Source: CBDANZ01 sp965197865 (GTDB lineage: Bacteria; Acidobacteriota; Vicinamibacteria; Vicinamibacterales; CAVVIG01). From it: a DNA stretch of 64,000 nucleotides. The first letter of the stretch is position 1, and the number at the start of each line of letters is the position of its first letter. This document shows positions 14,796 through 23,375 of the stretch, piece by piece. The translations under genes and the position numbers were made by a program. Below the pieces are notes generated by a model. That model did no database searches and was not told the origin of the DNA. It saw nothing but the letters and a program-made list of their open reading frames with translations. Location of the stretch: NCBI GenBank assembly GCA_965197865.1, contig CBDANZ010000001.1, forward strand, positions 1-64,000. Direction: 5' to 3'.

Positions 14796-16334
14796 ATGCG
14801 GAGAGAAGGCATGCGGATAGCTCCTGTGCTCATGGCTCTTCTTATGGCGGTCATGGTAGGGTGCCAGAGAGACGCTCCTGCCACGAACGTTGGAGTTTCG
14901 ACCACAGAGCAACCCTCACTCTCCCCTCGCGAGGCGCTCATCGCACGAGCGAGGTTGCTAGAGCTCGACACACCGTACGTGCCGCCACCGGGCGATCCGC
15001 TTGAGCATCACACGGCAGGTTTTGCCAAGATCATGTGCTCCGCCGTATTCATTACCGGTCTCGGTCCCGACTTTGCCGCCGAGAATGTCGGTTACTTCAC
15101 GAGTCCTTACGCAGAACGTGCGAAGGTGGGGAAACCCGTTATTGATCGCGATGCTAAGGCGGTGCACGTCATGCTTCACAATGGCGTGACGCTCACTGCC
15201 AAGTACCTGGGCAGTCAAGGGTGCGTGACCCTGCCCGTAGGACAGACCTCGGTGAATTTCAGACCGATCCAGGTAAAGAGCGCACTGCCTGATCCTTCGA
15301 AGCAGCCGTGGCCAATGGGTGATGTGCTGCCAAAGGATCCGATCCCAGGAGCACTCGACGCAGGCAAGGTGAAACAGGCCGTGGACGCAGCATTCGAGCC
15401 TGCCGCGGAGATGACGGCCGCCTTTGTGGTGACTTGGAAAGGCCGAGTTATCGGTGAGCGGTACGGAGAGGGCATCACGGCACGCACACCACTCGAGAGC
15501 TGGTCGATGGGTAAGAGCGTGACGGCTACGCTGATGGGCGTTCTCATCAACCAGGGCGTCTACGAACTCTCGCAGCCCGCGCCAATTCCCGAGTGGCTGG
15601 ATGAGGGTGATCCGCGTGGGAAGATCCGCATTGCCGATCTCCTGAACATGTCAAGCGGACTACGGATCAAGGCACCCGCGGATCCCGACTACGACCCATT
15701 GGGCACCTATCCAGATCATGTGTATCTCTACACGGGCACTGTGAACTCGTACCATTACGCAGCCACGCGCCCGCTGCAGTGGCCACCAGGCCGGGTGAGC
15801 CGCTATCACAATACCGATCCGGTGCTGATCAACTACCTCGTTCGCCTTGCCGTCGAGAAGCGCGGCGAGGAGTATTTGTCGTTTCCCCAGCGCGCGCTTT
15901 TCGACAAGATCGGCATCCGGACGGCGGTGATCGAAACAGACCCGTTCGGGAACTTCTTGACCCAGGGATACGATTTCATGTCGGGACGCGACTGGGCCCG
16001 TCTCGGCAACCTCTATCTACAGGACGGAGTCTGGAACGATGAGCGCATTCTGCCGGAGGGTTATGCCAAGTTCGTGAGCACGCCGGCGCCGGCATGGGAA
16101 GCGGACAAGCGCCCGACTTACGGCGGCTTCTTTTGGATCAACCGGGAAAGTAGGTACCCGGTCCCGAAGGAGGCGTACTACATGGCCGGCGCAGGCGGCC
16201 AGACTACGCTGATCATTCCGTCGCACGATCTGGTCGTGGTGCGCCTCGGACACTCCAAGGGCAGCACCGCGGGGTCCACTGGTTTCGAGAGGGCACTTGC
16301 GCTCCTGATGGAAGCAGTCCCGCAAGGCGGATGA
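14796..16334 (+). CDS. Serine hydrolase lipoprotein, beta-lactamase/esterase family
   Basis: A 512-aa protein. The start is fixed by a strong GAGGAGG ribosome site six bases before ATG 14796. It begins with a lipoprotein signal (about residues 6-23, lipobox ending VGC), so it is probably membrane-anchored outside the cytoplasm. The catalytic Ser-x-x-Lys is in SWSMGKSVTA (about residue 237), and the Tyr motif is VSRYHN (about 348). The C-terminal HSKG region stands where the KTG-like triad would be. The family includes esterases, peptidases and class-C-like enzymes; the substrate is unknown. An attC-like site begins about 30 bases after the stop, so it may be cassette cargo. Confidence 0.8.
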   Translation: MRREGMRIAPVLMALLMAVMVGCQRDAPATNVGVSTTEQPSLSPREALIARARLLELDTPYVPPPGDPLEHHTAGFAKIMCSAVFITGLGPDFAAENVGYFTSPYAERAKVGKPVIDRDAKAVHVMLHNGVTLTAKYLGSQGCVTLPVGQTSVNFRPIQVKSALPDPSKQPWPMGDVLPKDPIPGALDAGKVKQAVDAAFEPAAEMTAAFVVTWKGRVIGERYGEGITARTPLESWSMGKSVTATLMGVLINQGVYELSQPAPIPEWLDEGDPRGKIRIADLLNMSSGLRIKAPADPDYDPLGTYPDHVYLYTGTVNSYHYAATRPLQWPPGRVSRYHNTDPVLINYLVRLAVEKRGEEYLSFPQRALFDKIGIRTAVIETDPFGNFLTQGYDFMSGRDWARLGNLYLQDGVWNDERILPEGYAKFVSTPAPAWEADKRPTYGGFFWINRESRYPVPKEAYYMAGAGGQTTLIIPSHDLVVVRLGHSKGSTAGSTGFERALALLMEAVPQGG

Positions 16335-16364
16335 GGGATCCGAACGCAAGGCTGGTTCAGCGCG

Positions 16365-16433
16365 GGCTAGCAGCAACTGGAGCCGATGGCGCAAGGAACT
16401 GAGTGCGCCGCGGCTCGGTTGCAGACGTTGGAC
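16365..16433 (+). other. attC-like recombination site 4
   Basis: The right core is GTTGGAC (16427-16433), a perfect GTTRRRY; the left core reads GGCTAGC. The inner arms GCAACTGgAGCCG and CGGCTCGGTTGC pair with one mismatch and one extra left-arm base. Spacing after the hydrolase stop is as expected for a cassette. Confidence 0.6.
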
Positions 16434-16466
16434 CGACGAGAACGTATTTCGAAATCAGGGCGACAT

Positions 16467-16985
16467 ATGAACCCGACAGCAACTGCTGATACCAAGCTGG
16501 CAGCACGTGGCGCGTTTGCGGGCTCTGCTCTATTCGTGGCGCTGATTGTCGTGTTCAGCAAGGTTGGCGCCGAGCCGTCGGCGACCCTCTCATGGGTGCC
16601 TCCTGGGCAGCATCTCGTTTAGTGTTGCTTCTTTGGTGCTGCTTCCGGTGGTCGCTGAACTTCCCGCGCCAAGCTGGGTGCGTGCGGCCGGGTATGCGTG
16701 GATTGCTGTCGACGTGATGCTCAATGTTGCGTCGGTCGAGACGCTGAACCCCAGCTGGTGGCTGCACTTCATCTCGGTAGGTACGTGCCCGCCGCACTCT
16801 GGATGGGGACGGCTGCACGACAGGCTGTTAGTCCTGTGGCGCTGTCGGACTGCCACTCGCTGGGCTCCTCTCGGGATTCACGTCTTTCTTTCTCCCTGGA
16901 CGCCAATGCGGGTGCTGTCTTGCCCCTTGCAGCGTCTATTGCTCGACGGTCTTGACCGGCCTCGGTCGATCTTGTTGCGACGCAC
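16467..16985 (+). pseudogene. Membrane protein broken by frameshifts
   Basis: The reading starts at ATG 16467 with a hydrophobic helix (GSALFVALIVVFSKVG) and stops at 16622. The next frame continues as membrane protein (SVASLVLLPVVAELP, then GYAWIAVDVMLNVASVETLN). A third frame gives YVPAALWMGTAARQAVSPVA. Joined, they look like one multi-helix protein of about 170 aa. I do not recognise the family. It starts 34 bases after attC-like site 4, so it may have been the next cassette. Confidence 0.5.
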
Positions 16986-17234
16986 GTAGGGCCGGACGCA
17001 CTGCACGGGTAGCAAGCGCACGCGGAGGTCACCTGCCCGACGCCGCCGTCCCCAATAGTGCGCCGTGCCGCAGCCCTCCAGCACGAGCTCGGTTCCCAGT
17101 GCCAGTCCCTCGATGAAACGCTCGAACTGTCGGTGTGTCAGCCGCTTCCGCTCGACAATCCGTCCCGCCCGATTGGCCAGCGCGACCTCGAAAATCTCTC
17201 TTGGCAGATCCACGTCGACAGTCGTAGCATCCAT
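16930..17234 (-). mobile_element. IS110-family transposase, N-terminal fragment
   Basis: The minus-strand frame from ATG 17234 reads MDATTVDVDLPREIFEVALA, then VERKRLTHRQFERFIEG, and LRVRLLPVQCVRPYVRRNK. This matches the DEDD RuvC-like catalytic domain at the start of IS110-family transposases. After RNKIDR the frame is lost; a neighbouring frame may continue for a few residues. The C-terminal two-thirds (transposase_20 domain) is gone. From 17235 to about 17312 nothing recognisable was found. Confidence 0.7.
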
Positions 17235-17312
17235 GTCGGTCTTTTCTTGGTTGCGAGGTGCCACGCACGTCTCATCACGGCAGATTCTGCCGCGGAAACA
17301 CCGGGATGAGTC

Positions 17313-17377
17313 CAGGCCGTTACTGGAGCCGTCGGCACCCGGGCCTCGAGGTGCTGCTGAGTGCGATGGCGTTGGGC
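17313..17377 (+). other. Possible degenerate attC-like site 5
   Basis: It ends in GTTGGGC (17371-17377), a perfect GTTRRRY core, and has partly pairing arms ACTGgAGCCG...CGGCACC and GGTGCTGCTGAGT. There is no good left core. It could be a decayed fifth site before the methyltransferase remnant, or chance. Confidence 0.25.
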
Positions 17378-17467
17378 AACCCAGGTCTTGTGAGCTGATG
17401 GCACGACCCGAATCGGTGGCGGCGAGTAGCGGCCCCGGCGAGCCTCGGCGCGTGAAGAGGGTTAGAG

Positions 17468-18480
17468 ATGATCGCGCAACCAAGACCTGAGCGGATTCTG
17501 CAGACTGGACTGGGGTTTTGGGCTTCGAAGACGCTGTTGAGCGCCATCGAGATGGGCGTGTTCACCGAGTTGGCGCACGGTCCGGAAGCGTTTGAGTCGC
17601 TCAGCGGGCGGCTTGGCCTGTACCCACGATCGGGCTGCGACTTTCTCGACGCGTTCGGGGCACTTGGGTTCCTGGAACGCGTCGGGGATCGGTATCGCAA
17701 CGCGCCGGAGACGGACGTCTTCCTCGACCGAAAGAAGCCATCCTACGTCGGCGGGATCCTCAAGATGGCGAACCATTGACTATATCCGTTCTGGGGCCAT
17801 CTCACGGCGGCGCTTTGCACCGGCAGCCACAAGACGAGATTAAGACAGGCGTCCCAGGCCTCTTCGAGACCATCTATGCCGACCCGGCACAGCTGAAGGA
17901 GTTCCTGGCGGCGATGACGGGCCTTAGCCACGGATCGAATGTTGTGATCGCGCGGGTGTTTCCATGGAAGGACCACCGAACGTTCGTCGATGCGGGGACG
18001 GCGCAGGGGGATCTCGCGGCGCAAGTCGCCTTGGCCAATCCTCATCTGCGGGGTATGGGGTTCGATCTGCCCGAGGTAGCTCCGATCTTCGAAGACTACG
18101 TCCACACGGTGGGCGTCGGGGACCGCTTGACCTTCGTGCCGGGCAGCTTTTTCGAGCAAGATTTCCCGAAAGCCGACGTCGTGTTGATGGGCCATATCCT
18201 CCACGACTGGGATCTGCCGACCAAGAAAACACTGCTTAGGAAGGCATTTGACGCGGCCCCGGCCGGTGGGGCCGCGGTCGTTTACGAGTCCATCATCAAC
18301 GATGATCGATCGACGAATGCTTTTGGACTGATGATGAGTCTGAACATGCTGATCGAAACCCCGGGCGGATTCGACTACACAGGCGCTGATTGTGCCGGAT
18401 GGATGAAAGAGGCCGGGTTTTCGGCAGTGCGAGTCGAGCCACTTGTGGGGCCAGACTCCATGGTGATCGGCATCAAGTAA
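17468..18480 (+). pseudogene. O-methyltransferase (SAM-dependent) with stop and frameshift
   Basis: The first frame gives the N-terminal dimerisation region (GFWASKTLLSAIEMGVFTEL, then SGCDFLDAFGALGFLER) to a TGA at 17777-17779. Reading through, it continues LYPFWGHLTAAL, then shifts frame near 17820 into QDEIKTGVPGLFETIYADP. The second part contains the SAM motif FVDAGTAQGDLAAQVALANP and GHILHDWDLPTKKTLL, typical of caffeate/hydroxyneurosporene-type O-methyltransferases. The stop looks like CGA to TGA. Two independent lesions show the gene is dead, although the 3' frame (17776-18480) is still long. Confidence 0.8.
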
Positions 18481-18485
18481 GCTCC

Positions 18486-18572
18486 AACCAGAGGCGGCTC
18501 CTTGAGCCGATCGGCCACGTGCCGTCCATGGAGTACGAAGCGCAGTATTATGAGCAGGCCGCAGTGGCCTGA
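18486..18572 (+). mobile_element. IS3-family transposase, C-terminal scrap
   Basis: A 28-aa tail NQRRLLEPIGHVPSMEYEAQ followed by YYEQAAVA and a stop. This resembles the last residues of IS3-type OrfB transposases (RLLxPIGxxPPAEYEAxYY). Nothing else of the element remains. It lies 90 bases before nuoA and marks the right edge of the island. Confidence 0.55.
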
Positions 18573-18661
18573 CTGAGATAAGTCGCTTTCCGGCGATCCC
18601 GGTACGATTCAGCTCGTTTAATAATCTGTATCTACCATGTAGAATGAGACGGCACTGGCGA

Positions 18662-19015
18662 ATGACTGAATACATCGGGATCGTGGTCGCTTTTGTCCTG
18701 GCAGGGCTGTTCGCCGGGGTCAGCGTCGTGCTGGCATCCGTGCTTGGTCCCAAGAAGCCGTCGATCGTGAAATCGGAGCCGTTCGAGTGCGGAGAGGTCC
18801 CGTTCTCTCTGCCGGTCGGCCGCCTGTCGGTCAAGTTCTACTTGACCGCGATTCTCTTTATCTTGTTCGATGTCGAGCTCGTCTTCCTGTACCCCTGGGC
18901 CGTTGCGTATCGTGGGCTCGGCGTTTTCGGTCTGGTGGAAATGGTCATCTTCCTGGGGGTCCTGATGGTTGGGTTCTTCTACGCCTGGGACAACGGCGCC
19001 CTTGAGTGGCAATGA
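18662..19015 (+). CDS. nuoA: NADH-quinone oxidoreductase subunit A
   Basis: A 117-aa protein with three membrane helices. The conserved loop KSEPFECGEVPFSLPVGRLS (NuoA: YECG) and the second helix FILFDVELVFLYPWA are diagnostic. ATG 18662 gives the family start MTEYIG; an upstream in-frame ATG at 18644 would add six residues. It opens the second complex I half, nuoA to nuoI, and is 90 bases from an IS3 scrap, so a promoter must lie within or near the island remnant. Confidence 0.93.
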   Translation: MTEYIGIVVAFVLAGLFAGVSVVLASVLGPKKPSIVKSEPFECGEVPFSLPVGRLSVKFYLTAILFILFDVELVFLYPWAVAYRGLGVFGLVEMVIFLGVLMVGFFYAWDNGALEWQ

Positions 19016-19058
19016 ATGGCTAGTGAGTAGCCAATGAACGGCAATGATTGGCAGTGAC

Positions 19059-19559
19059 ATGTCTGGCGAAGCGGGATTCCTGACGAGCCGGCTCGACGAA
19101 GCCATTGGCTGGGCCCGGAAGTACTCGATCTTCCAGTACCCCTTCGTGACGGCCTGCTGTGGAATGGAGTACATGGCGACAGCCTGCTCCCATCACGATG
19201 TCGACCGCTTCGGCGCCGGGTTGCCGAGATTTTCTCCGCGCCAGGCGGACGTGCTCTTCGTGGTGGGCACAATCAGCCACAAGCTGGCGCCGGTGCTGAA
19301 GCGCATCTACGACCAGATGGCCGAACCCAAGTGGGTCGTCTCTTTCGGGGTCTGCACCTCCACGGGCGGCTTCTATGACAACTACGCGACCGTCATGGGG
19401 ATTGACACGATCATGCCGGTCGATGTCTACATCCCGGGCTGTCCCCCGCGGCCGGAGTACGTCCTCGACGGCTTGCTCAAGCTCCAGGCCAAGATCCAGG
19501 CCCAGCACGCACACGGCGAGCGCCCCGCTCCTGAGCCCAGGCCGGAGTTTGGGCAATGA
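19059..19559 (+). CDS. nuoB: NADH-quinone oxidoreductase subunit B
   Basis: A protein of about 166 aa holding the N2 iron-sulfur cluster, the last carrier before quinone. The ligands are visible: the tandem cysteines in VTACCGMEYMA, the Cys in SFGVCTSTGG and the Cys in IPGCPPRPE. I prefer ATG 19059 (MSGEAG); ATG 19044 is possible. The short spacer after nuoA (19016-19058) is a repeat-like phrase containing several variants of aatggc. The stop overlaps nuoC (ATGA). Confidence 0.92.
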   Translation: MSGEAGFLTSRLDEAIGWARKYSIFQYPFVTACCGMEYMATACSHHDVDRFGAGLPRFSPRQADVLFVVGTISHKLAPVLKRIYDQMAEPKWVVSFGVCTSTGGFYDNYATVMGIDTIMPVDVYIPGCPPRPEYVLDGLLKLQAKIQAQHAHGERPAPEPRPEFGQ

Positions 19560-20179
19560 ATGCCGCGTCTCTGATTCAGGCTGTCAGAGATCGTTTCCCG
19601 GCCGCCGTCATAGCCTCCCACTCGTACCGAGACGATGCCACGGTGCTTCTCTCCCGTGAGTTTCTGCTCGAGGTCGCGCGAACCCTCAAGGAAGACCCCG
19701 CCTTCCGGATGAATTTTCTGATGGACCTCACGGCTGTGGACTTCTCCACCTTCGAGACGACGCCGTCGCCGGCCTTTTTTGCGTCCTCTGGCGTCGCGGT
19801 GAAACCGTTACCGGAAATTCCAGATGAGCACCCTTGGCCCGGACCCCCTTCGGCGTGCCACCCCAGCGCGGATGCTGCGCCGGCGACCCCGCGGCCGGCG
19901 CGCTTTGTTGTCGTCTACCACCTTTTTTCGCTGCCACTCAAACACCGGCTGCGACTAGAGGTTCCAGTGGAGGAGGCGGACGCGGAGGTCGAGTCGCTGA
20001 CTCCCCTGTGGGCGGGAGCTGATTGGTTCGAGCGAGAGGTCTGGGACATGTTCGGAATCCGCTTCCGTGGACATCCGGATTTGAGGCGCATCCTGATGTA
20101 CGAGGAGTTTGTCGGCCATCCGCTTCGAAAAGACTACGGGGTCAAGAAGCGACAGCCGCTAGTAGGGCCGGTCAACTAG
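19556..20179 (+). CDS. nuoC: NADH-quinone oxidoreductase subunit C
   Basis: A 207-aa peripheral-arm subunit. Typical features are LMDLTAVDF, VVVYHLFSLPLKHRLRL and the C-terminal signature WFEREVWDMFGIRFRGHPDL with RKDYGV. Between VDF and VVVYHL there is a Pro/Ala-rich insert of about 50 residues (about 63-113) where most homologues have about ten, probably a surface loop. The start overlaps nuoB by four bases (ATGA). Confidence 0.92.
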   Translation: MNAASLIQAVRDRFPAAVIASHSYRDDATVLLSREFLLEVARTLKEDPAFRMNFLMDLTAVDFSTFETTPSPAFFASSGVAVKPLPEIPDEHPWPGPPSACHPSADAAPATPRPARFVVVYHLFSLPLKHRLRLEVPVEEADAEVESLTPLWAGADWFEREVWDMFGIRFRGHPDLRRILMYEEFVGHPLRKDYGVKKRQPLVGPVN

Positions 20180-20187
20180 TGACTCCA

Positions 20188-21546
20188 ATGGTGACCCAGC
20201 CTGCCAAGGGTACCTCCGCGGATCTGGAAACACGGGAGATGCTCCTCAACGTCGGTCCTGCGCATCCGTCCATGCACGGGATCATCCGGATCGTCACCAA
20301 GCTGGACGGGGAGCTGATCGTGGGCGCCGACGTGGAGATCGGCTATCTTCATCGCGGCTTCGAGAAGATGTCCGAGACGGTCGACTACAACGGTGTCATC
20401 CCGTACACCGATCGGCTCAATTACGTGTCCCCGCTCATCAACAACATGGGCTACTGCATGGCGGTGGAGAAGCTGCTGGGCATTTCGGTTCCCGATCGCT
20501 GCCACTACATCCGGGTCATTGTTTCGGAGATCTCCCGGATCGCGGATCATCTCACATGCGTGGGTGCCAGTGCGATGGAGCTGGGAGCGTTCAGCGTCTT
20601 TCTCTACATGATCAAGGCCCGGGAGTATCTGTGGGAGCTCGTCGAAATGGTGACCGGGGCGCGCCTGACGGTTTCCTACTGTCGCGTAGGCGGCGTGAAG
20701 GCCGATCTGCCCGAGGGCTTCACCGAGAGGTGCCGGAAAGCCCTGCAAGAGACCCGGCAGGTTCTCCGCGAAGCAGACACCCTGCTTACGCGCAACCGCA
20801 TCTTCGTCGACCGCATGTCGGGAACCGGCAAGATCTCAGACGAGGATGCGATCTCCCACGGCATCACCGGACCCTTCCTGCGGGCCACTGGCGTGGACTA
20901 CGACGTTCGCAAGGACTGTCCGTACGCGGTCTACGACCGGCTCCAGTTTGACGTGCCCGTTGGCACTCGCGGCGATAACTTCGACCGCTATCTGGTCCGG
21001 ATGGAGGAGATGGAGCAGTCCATGCGGATTATCGAACAGGCCTTGCGGGACATCCCTCCGGGCCCGTTCCAGACCCACCCGGAGACCGGGCGCCCGATAC
21101 CGGCATCCGAGATGGTGGATCAGGGCAAGATCGGAAACATCGCGGCCATCGCAGACAGCCGCGCGATGATTGGTCCGACACTCGAGGGTTCGGCCAAGCC
21201 GCTGCACGCATACATCGCTGCGCCCGAGAAACGGGTTTTCCTCCCTCCCAAGGAAGACACCTACGGCAATATCGAGGGGCTGATGCAGCACTTCAAGCTG
21301 GTCATGTACGGCCACGGCGTTCGGCCGCCGAAGGGAGAAGTGTATTTTCCGGTGGAGGGGGCTAACGGGGAGCTGGGATTTTATGTCGTCAGCGATGGGA
21401 CCAGCCGTCCCTATCGCGTGCGCGTCCGCCCACCTTGCTTTGCCATCATGTCGGCTCTACCCAAGCTCCTTATTGGGGACATGATGGCGGACTTAACTCC
21501 CACGTTTGGGTCGGTCAACATGATCGGGGGCGAGTTGGATCGGTGA
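20188..21546 (+). CDS. nuoD: NADH-quinone oxidoreductase subunit D
   Basis: A 452-aa quinone-site subunit. Signatures are LNVGPAHPSMHGIIRIV (the His near quinone), GYLHRGFEKM, RIADHLTCVG, and the C-terminal GDMMADLTPTFGSVNMIGGE then LDR. I placed the start at ATG 20188; a GTG at 20179 that overlaps the nuoC TAG would add three residues. It forms the quinone chamber with NuoB and NuoH. Its stop overlaps the nuoEF start (GTGA). Confidence 0.93.
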   Translation: MVTQPAKGTSADLETREMLLNVGPAHPSMHGIIRIVTKLDGELIVGADVEIGYLHRGFEKMSETVDYNGVIPYTDRLNYVSPLINNMGYCMAVEKLLGISVPDRCHYIRVIVSEISRIADHLTCVGASAMELGAFSVFLYMIKAREYLWELVEMVTGARLTVSYCRVGGVKADLPEGFTERCRKALQETRQVLREADTLLTRNRIFVDRMSGTGKISDEDAISHGITGPFLRATGVDYDVRKDCPYAVYDRLQFDVPVGTRGDNFDRYLVRMEEMEQSMRIIEQALRDIPPGPFQTHPETGRPIPASEMVDQGKIGNIAAIADSRAMIGPTLEGSAKPLHAYIAAPEKRVFLPPKEDTYGNIEGLMQHFKLVMYGHGVRPPKGEVYFPVEGANGELGFYVVSDGTSRPYRVRVRPPCFAIMSALPKLLIGDMMADLTPTFGSVNMIGGELDR

Positions 21547-23375
21547 ACCTCGTAGCGCTCGAACCTCAAGCTCGGGAGATTATCCGACGCTACGACGAGC
21601 CGCGGGCAGCGATGCTGCCCCTCTTGTGGCTCGTCCAACAGAACTTCGGCCATATCTCTTCGGACGCTGAATTCTGGGTAGGACGACTCCTAGGCGTGGC
21701 CGTGTCCCACGTGCGGGAAGTGGTTTCCTTCTACACGATGTTGCGCGGCGGTGCGGCGGGCCGGCGTGAGCTTCGCGTGTGCACGAGCCTGCCCTGCCTC
21801 TTGCGGGGAGCAGAGGGTGTCCTGGCTCAGCTCAAGGATCGCTTGAAAATTGGCCCAGGCGAGACAACTCCTGGCGGGGAATTGACGCTCACGGAGGTCG
21901 AGTGCCTGTGCGGGTGCGAGATAGCACCCATGGCACAACTCGACGAACAGTTCGTCGGGCCCTTGGACCTGAACAAGGGAACCCTGGACGCCGTGCTGCG
22001 CGAGGCGCTCAGCAAGCCGACCGAGTCGGCCGTGGAAAGTCTGAACTCCAAAGCAGGAGGTCTGAGCGCGCCGCCCTTTGTTTCTTTTGGAGGCCCCGTG
22101 CTCTCTACGCGGCTCAACAACGCCGACGGGACGTGGTGGAGCTCGTACATGGCCGACGACGGCTACGTCGCAGCCAAGAAGGCGCTTGTCTCGATGACGC
22201 CGGCGCAAATCATCGACGAGGTCTCCCGCGCGAACCTGCGCGGTCTGGGCGGGGCAGGGTTTCCGGCCGGGAAGAAGTGGTCCTTTATCCCGCAGGCGAG
22301 CCCAAAGCCCAAGTATCTCGTGGTCAACGCCGACGAGGGAGAGCCCGGGACCTTTAAGGATCGATACCTCCTCGAGCGGGATCCCCATGCCCTTCTCGAA
22401 GGGATGATCATCGCGGCGTATGCCATCGGGAGCCACAAGGCGTACGTCTATATTCGAGGCGAGTACTTCCAATCGGCCCAGCGCTTCGGCCGTGCCGTGA
22501 ACGAAGCGTACGCCAACGGCTGGCTCGGCAAGAATATTCAAGGGAGCGGTTTCGATCTGGATGTGGTGATCCATCGGGGGGCGGGAGCCTATATCTGTGG
22601 GGAGGAGACGGCTCTGCTCACTTCTCTGGAAGGGGGCAAAGGCTATCCTAGACTCAAACCGCCGTTTCCGGCAGTCTCTGGCCTCTTTCAGTGCCCGACG
22701 ATTGTGAACAATGTCGAGACGCTGGCGTGCGTGCCCTTCATCCTGCGCGAAGGTGCCCAACGGTTCGCCGACCTGGGAACACCCAGGCACGGCGGCACCC
22801 GGCTATTTTCCGTGAGCGGCCACGTGAACCGGCCGGGCCTCTACGAAGCGCCCGTGGGCCTCACCTTGCGCGACCTCATCGACAGCCAGGCGTTGGGGGT
22901 ACGCGGCGGTCGGAAGCTCAAGGCAGTGATCCCCGGTGGAATCTCCGCCAAGGTGCTGACCGCCGAAGAGATCGACGTCCGTATGGATTTCGACTCCCTG
23001 ATGGCGGCGGGAACGATGGCCGGCTCCGGTGGCGTGATCGTGATGGATGAAACCACATGCATGCTCGAGGCCCTCGAGTCCGCAGCGAAGTTTTTCGCTC
23101 ATGAATCTTGCGGGCAGTGCTCTCCGTGCCGGGAGGGAACCGGCTGGATTCATCGCATCATGTGCCGAATTTCGGCGGGACAGGGAAGGCTCCGCGATTT
23201 GGATGATTTGTTGGCCATTGCGCGCGACATGGAGGGCAAGACGATCTGTGTGTTCGCTGACGCAGCGGCGTGGCCGGTGCAATCCTACATTACGAAGTTC
23301 CGAGCAGAATTCGAGGAACACATCCTGACCGGGAAATGCGTCCGAACGAGCGAGGCTGCGCCGTGCCTGCCCTGA
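21543..23375 (+). CDS. nuoEF: Fused NADH-quinone oxidoreductase subunits E and F
   Basis: A 610-aa fusion. Residues about 1-160 are NuoE, with the [2Fe-2S] ligands in RVCTSLPC and ECLCGCEIAP (an additional Cys sits between the last two ligands). Residues about 200-600 are NuoF: FMN/NADH-binding NLRGLGGAGFPAGKKW, YICGEETALLTSLEG, and the N3 4Fe-4S motif ESCGQCSPCREG plus a later Cys in KTICVFADA. The NuoE and NuoF parts are joined by a Ser/Pro/Gly-rich linker without any stop or start signal. The GTG start overlaps nuoD. This is the NADH-oxidising tip of complex I. Confidence 0.92.
   Translation: MNLVALEPQAREIIRRYDEPRAAMLPLLWLVQQNFGHISSDAEFWVGRLLGVAVSHVREVVSFYTMLRGGAAGRRELRVCTSLPCLLRGAEGVLAQLKDRLKIGPGETTPGGELTLTEVECLCGCEIAPMAQLDEQFVGPLDLNKGTLDAVLREALSKPTESAVESLNSKAGGLSAPPFVSFGGPVLSTRLNNADGTWWSSYMADDGYVAAKKALVSMTPAQIIDEVSRANLRGLGGAGFPAGKKWSFIPQASPKPKYLVVNADEGEPGTFKDRYLLERDPHALLEGMIIAAYAIGSHKAYVYIRGEYFQSAQRFGRAVNEAYANGWLGKNIQGSGFDLDVVIHRGAGAYICGEETALLTSLEGGKGYPRLKPPFPAVSGLFQCPTIVNNVETLACVPFILREGAQRFADLGTPRHGGTRLFSVSGHVNRPGLYEAPVGLTLRDLIDSQALGVRGGRKLKAVIPGGISAKVLTAEEIDVRMDFDSLMAAGTMAGSGGVIVMDETTCMLEALESAAKFFAHESCGQCSPCREGTGWIHRIMCRISAGQGRLRDLDDLLAIARDMEGKTICVFADAAAWPVQSYITKFRAEFEEHILTGKCVRTSEAAPCLP

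Noticed and set aside
17777..17779. In-frame TGA in the methyltransferase as a possible selenocysteine codon, since selA is present
   Set aside because: The expected residue there is Arg (CGA to TGA), there is a frameshift about 40 bases later, and no SECIS-like hairpin follows.
11950..18661. Integron integrase or complete transposase in the island
   Set aside because: No frame in either strand shows tyrosine-recombinase text; only N-terminal IS110 and C-terminal IS3 scraps were found.
17743..18834. 363-aa minus-strand open frame
   Set aside because: It lies opposite the methyltransferase remnant and nuoA, shows no family text, and its composition mirrors the coding strand; a shadow.
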